The translations under genes were made by a program, and so were the position numbers. Positions 63,824 through 64,000 of a stretch of DNA of 64,000 bases are shown here, in pieces. How positions within the stretch are numbered: position 1 is the stretch's first letter; every line of letters starts with the position of its first letter. The notes under the pieces were generated by a model, which was given only the letters and a program-made list of their open reading frames with translations, searched no databases and was not told the DNA's origin. The stretch comes from an uncultured Latescibacterota bacterium (GTDB lineage: Bacteria; Latescibacterota; UBA2968). The stretch lies in assembly GCA_958295785.1 (NCBI GenBank), contig OY282377.1:386394-450393 (forward strand), read 5' to 3'.

Positions 63824-64000
63824 AATGCACTCCTTTGGTTTGAGGGTGATGTTCCAAACAATGTCTGAAAAGCCCGCTTTGTGTTGTGCAACACGTCTTC
63901 GGGCAGTGTTTTGCCATCCGAAATTTTCACATTATCCGCCAGATGATCCGCGTTGGTCGATCCCACGATGGCCGTACACACCTCCGGATGAGACAGCGCG
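63820..64000 (-). CDS. Aldo/keto reductase, C-terminal end (5' part outside window)
   Basis: 60 codons: ALSHPEVCTAIVGSTNADHL is the cofactor-phosphate loop near the end of aldo/keto reductases, followed by the final helix. The rest of the gene lies beyond base 64000. Together with the overlapping aldolase it suggests a small sugar-acid catabolic operon. Confidence 0.75.
   Translation of the reverse strand, partial: ALSHPEVCTAIVGSTNADHLADNVKISDGKTLPEDVLHNTKRAFQTLFGTSPSNQRSAL

Noticed and set aside
1-64000. tRNA, rRNA or known riboswitches
   Set aside because: No cloverleaf, CCA-ended tRNA-like sequence, rRNA segment or conserved riboswitch core was noticed on either strand by eye; a covariance-model search would be decisive.

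Overview
The window reads as the chromosome of a Gram-negative-type, moderately GC-rich bacterium from an environmental lineage. It has lipoprotein signals, a MacB/LolD-type ABC transporter, a menaquinone methyltransferase and a scattered set of sugar-acid and amino-acid catabolic genes. The gene mix and the abundance of small dispersed intergenic repeats would fit a Latescibacterota-like or other little-cultured FCB-group genome, but no rRNA or marker is present, so this placement is a low-confidence inference.

Layout. 1-2165: end of a family 2 glycosyltransferase, then an ABC permease/ATPase pair. 2100-4515: a 2.4 kb insert bracketed by a 56 bp direct repeat of the ATPase gene's 3' end; it carries a YaaW-like gene and an IS1595-type element with a perfect 8 bp target duplication. 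4534-18326: a trp supraoperon. It starts with a promoter, an aromatic-rich leader peptide and an attenuator hairpin, then trpE, trpG, trpD, trpC, trpF, tyrS, an HMGL-like aldolase, trpB, trpA and an AroQ chorismate mutase. An AAA ATPase plus TOPRIM pair sits between trpG and trpD, and an ankyrin gene with decayed VapBC modules sits before trpB. 18323-44507: a defence island. A fused nuclease/methyltransferase gene follows chorismate mutase with an ATGA overlap, then hsdS, then an AbiJ-like HEPN gene. 44553-56463: the remaining aromatic block, with DAHP synthase, hicAB remnants, tyrA, a half-length degenerate aroA, aroE, menG, argS, aroK, aroB and purF. 56454-64000: a permease with cytoplasmic regulatory domains and an upstream partner gene, mannonate dehydratase, a D-cysteine desulfhydrase-type gene, an HpcH/HpaI aldolase and the end of an aldo/keto reductase.

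The most unusual part is 19835-42457. hsdS is split by about 20.4 kb, and the gene reads back in frame if everything between its two flanking TAA triplets is removed. The insert is a tandem arrangement. The hsdM 3' end, hsdS 5' end and an IS5-type element (1.83 kb) occur twice almost identically, with an IS701-type element at the join. Each unit carries a cargo of extracytoplasmic sugar dehydrogenase/cytochrome c, arylsulfotransferase-like lipoprotein and GT-C membrane glycosyltransferase genes. These otherwise unrelated proteins share one C-terminal domain of about 100 residues (seven copies here), and the cargo genes have exchanged C-terminal tails at a fixed point inside it. The smaller unit looks like the larger one after two deletions at that point.

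Other structure: three IS701 copies share an in-frame TAG. A 390-439 bp MITE-like element occurs twice with TAA/TTA target duplications. A GC-rich palindromic REP-like repeat occurs five times. At least six toxin-antitoxin fragments lie between the biosynthetic genes. The aromatic genes therefore form one coherent pathway cluster (chorismate, then Trp and Tyr) that has been invaded repeatedly at gene boundaries by defence, toxin-antitoxin and mobile DNA.
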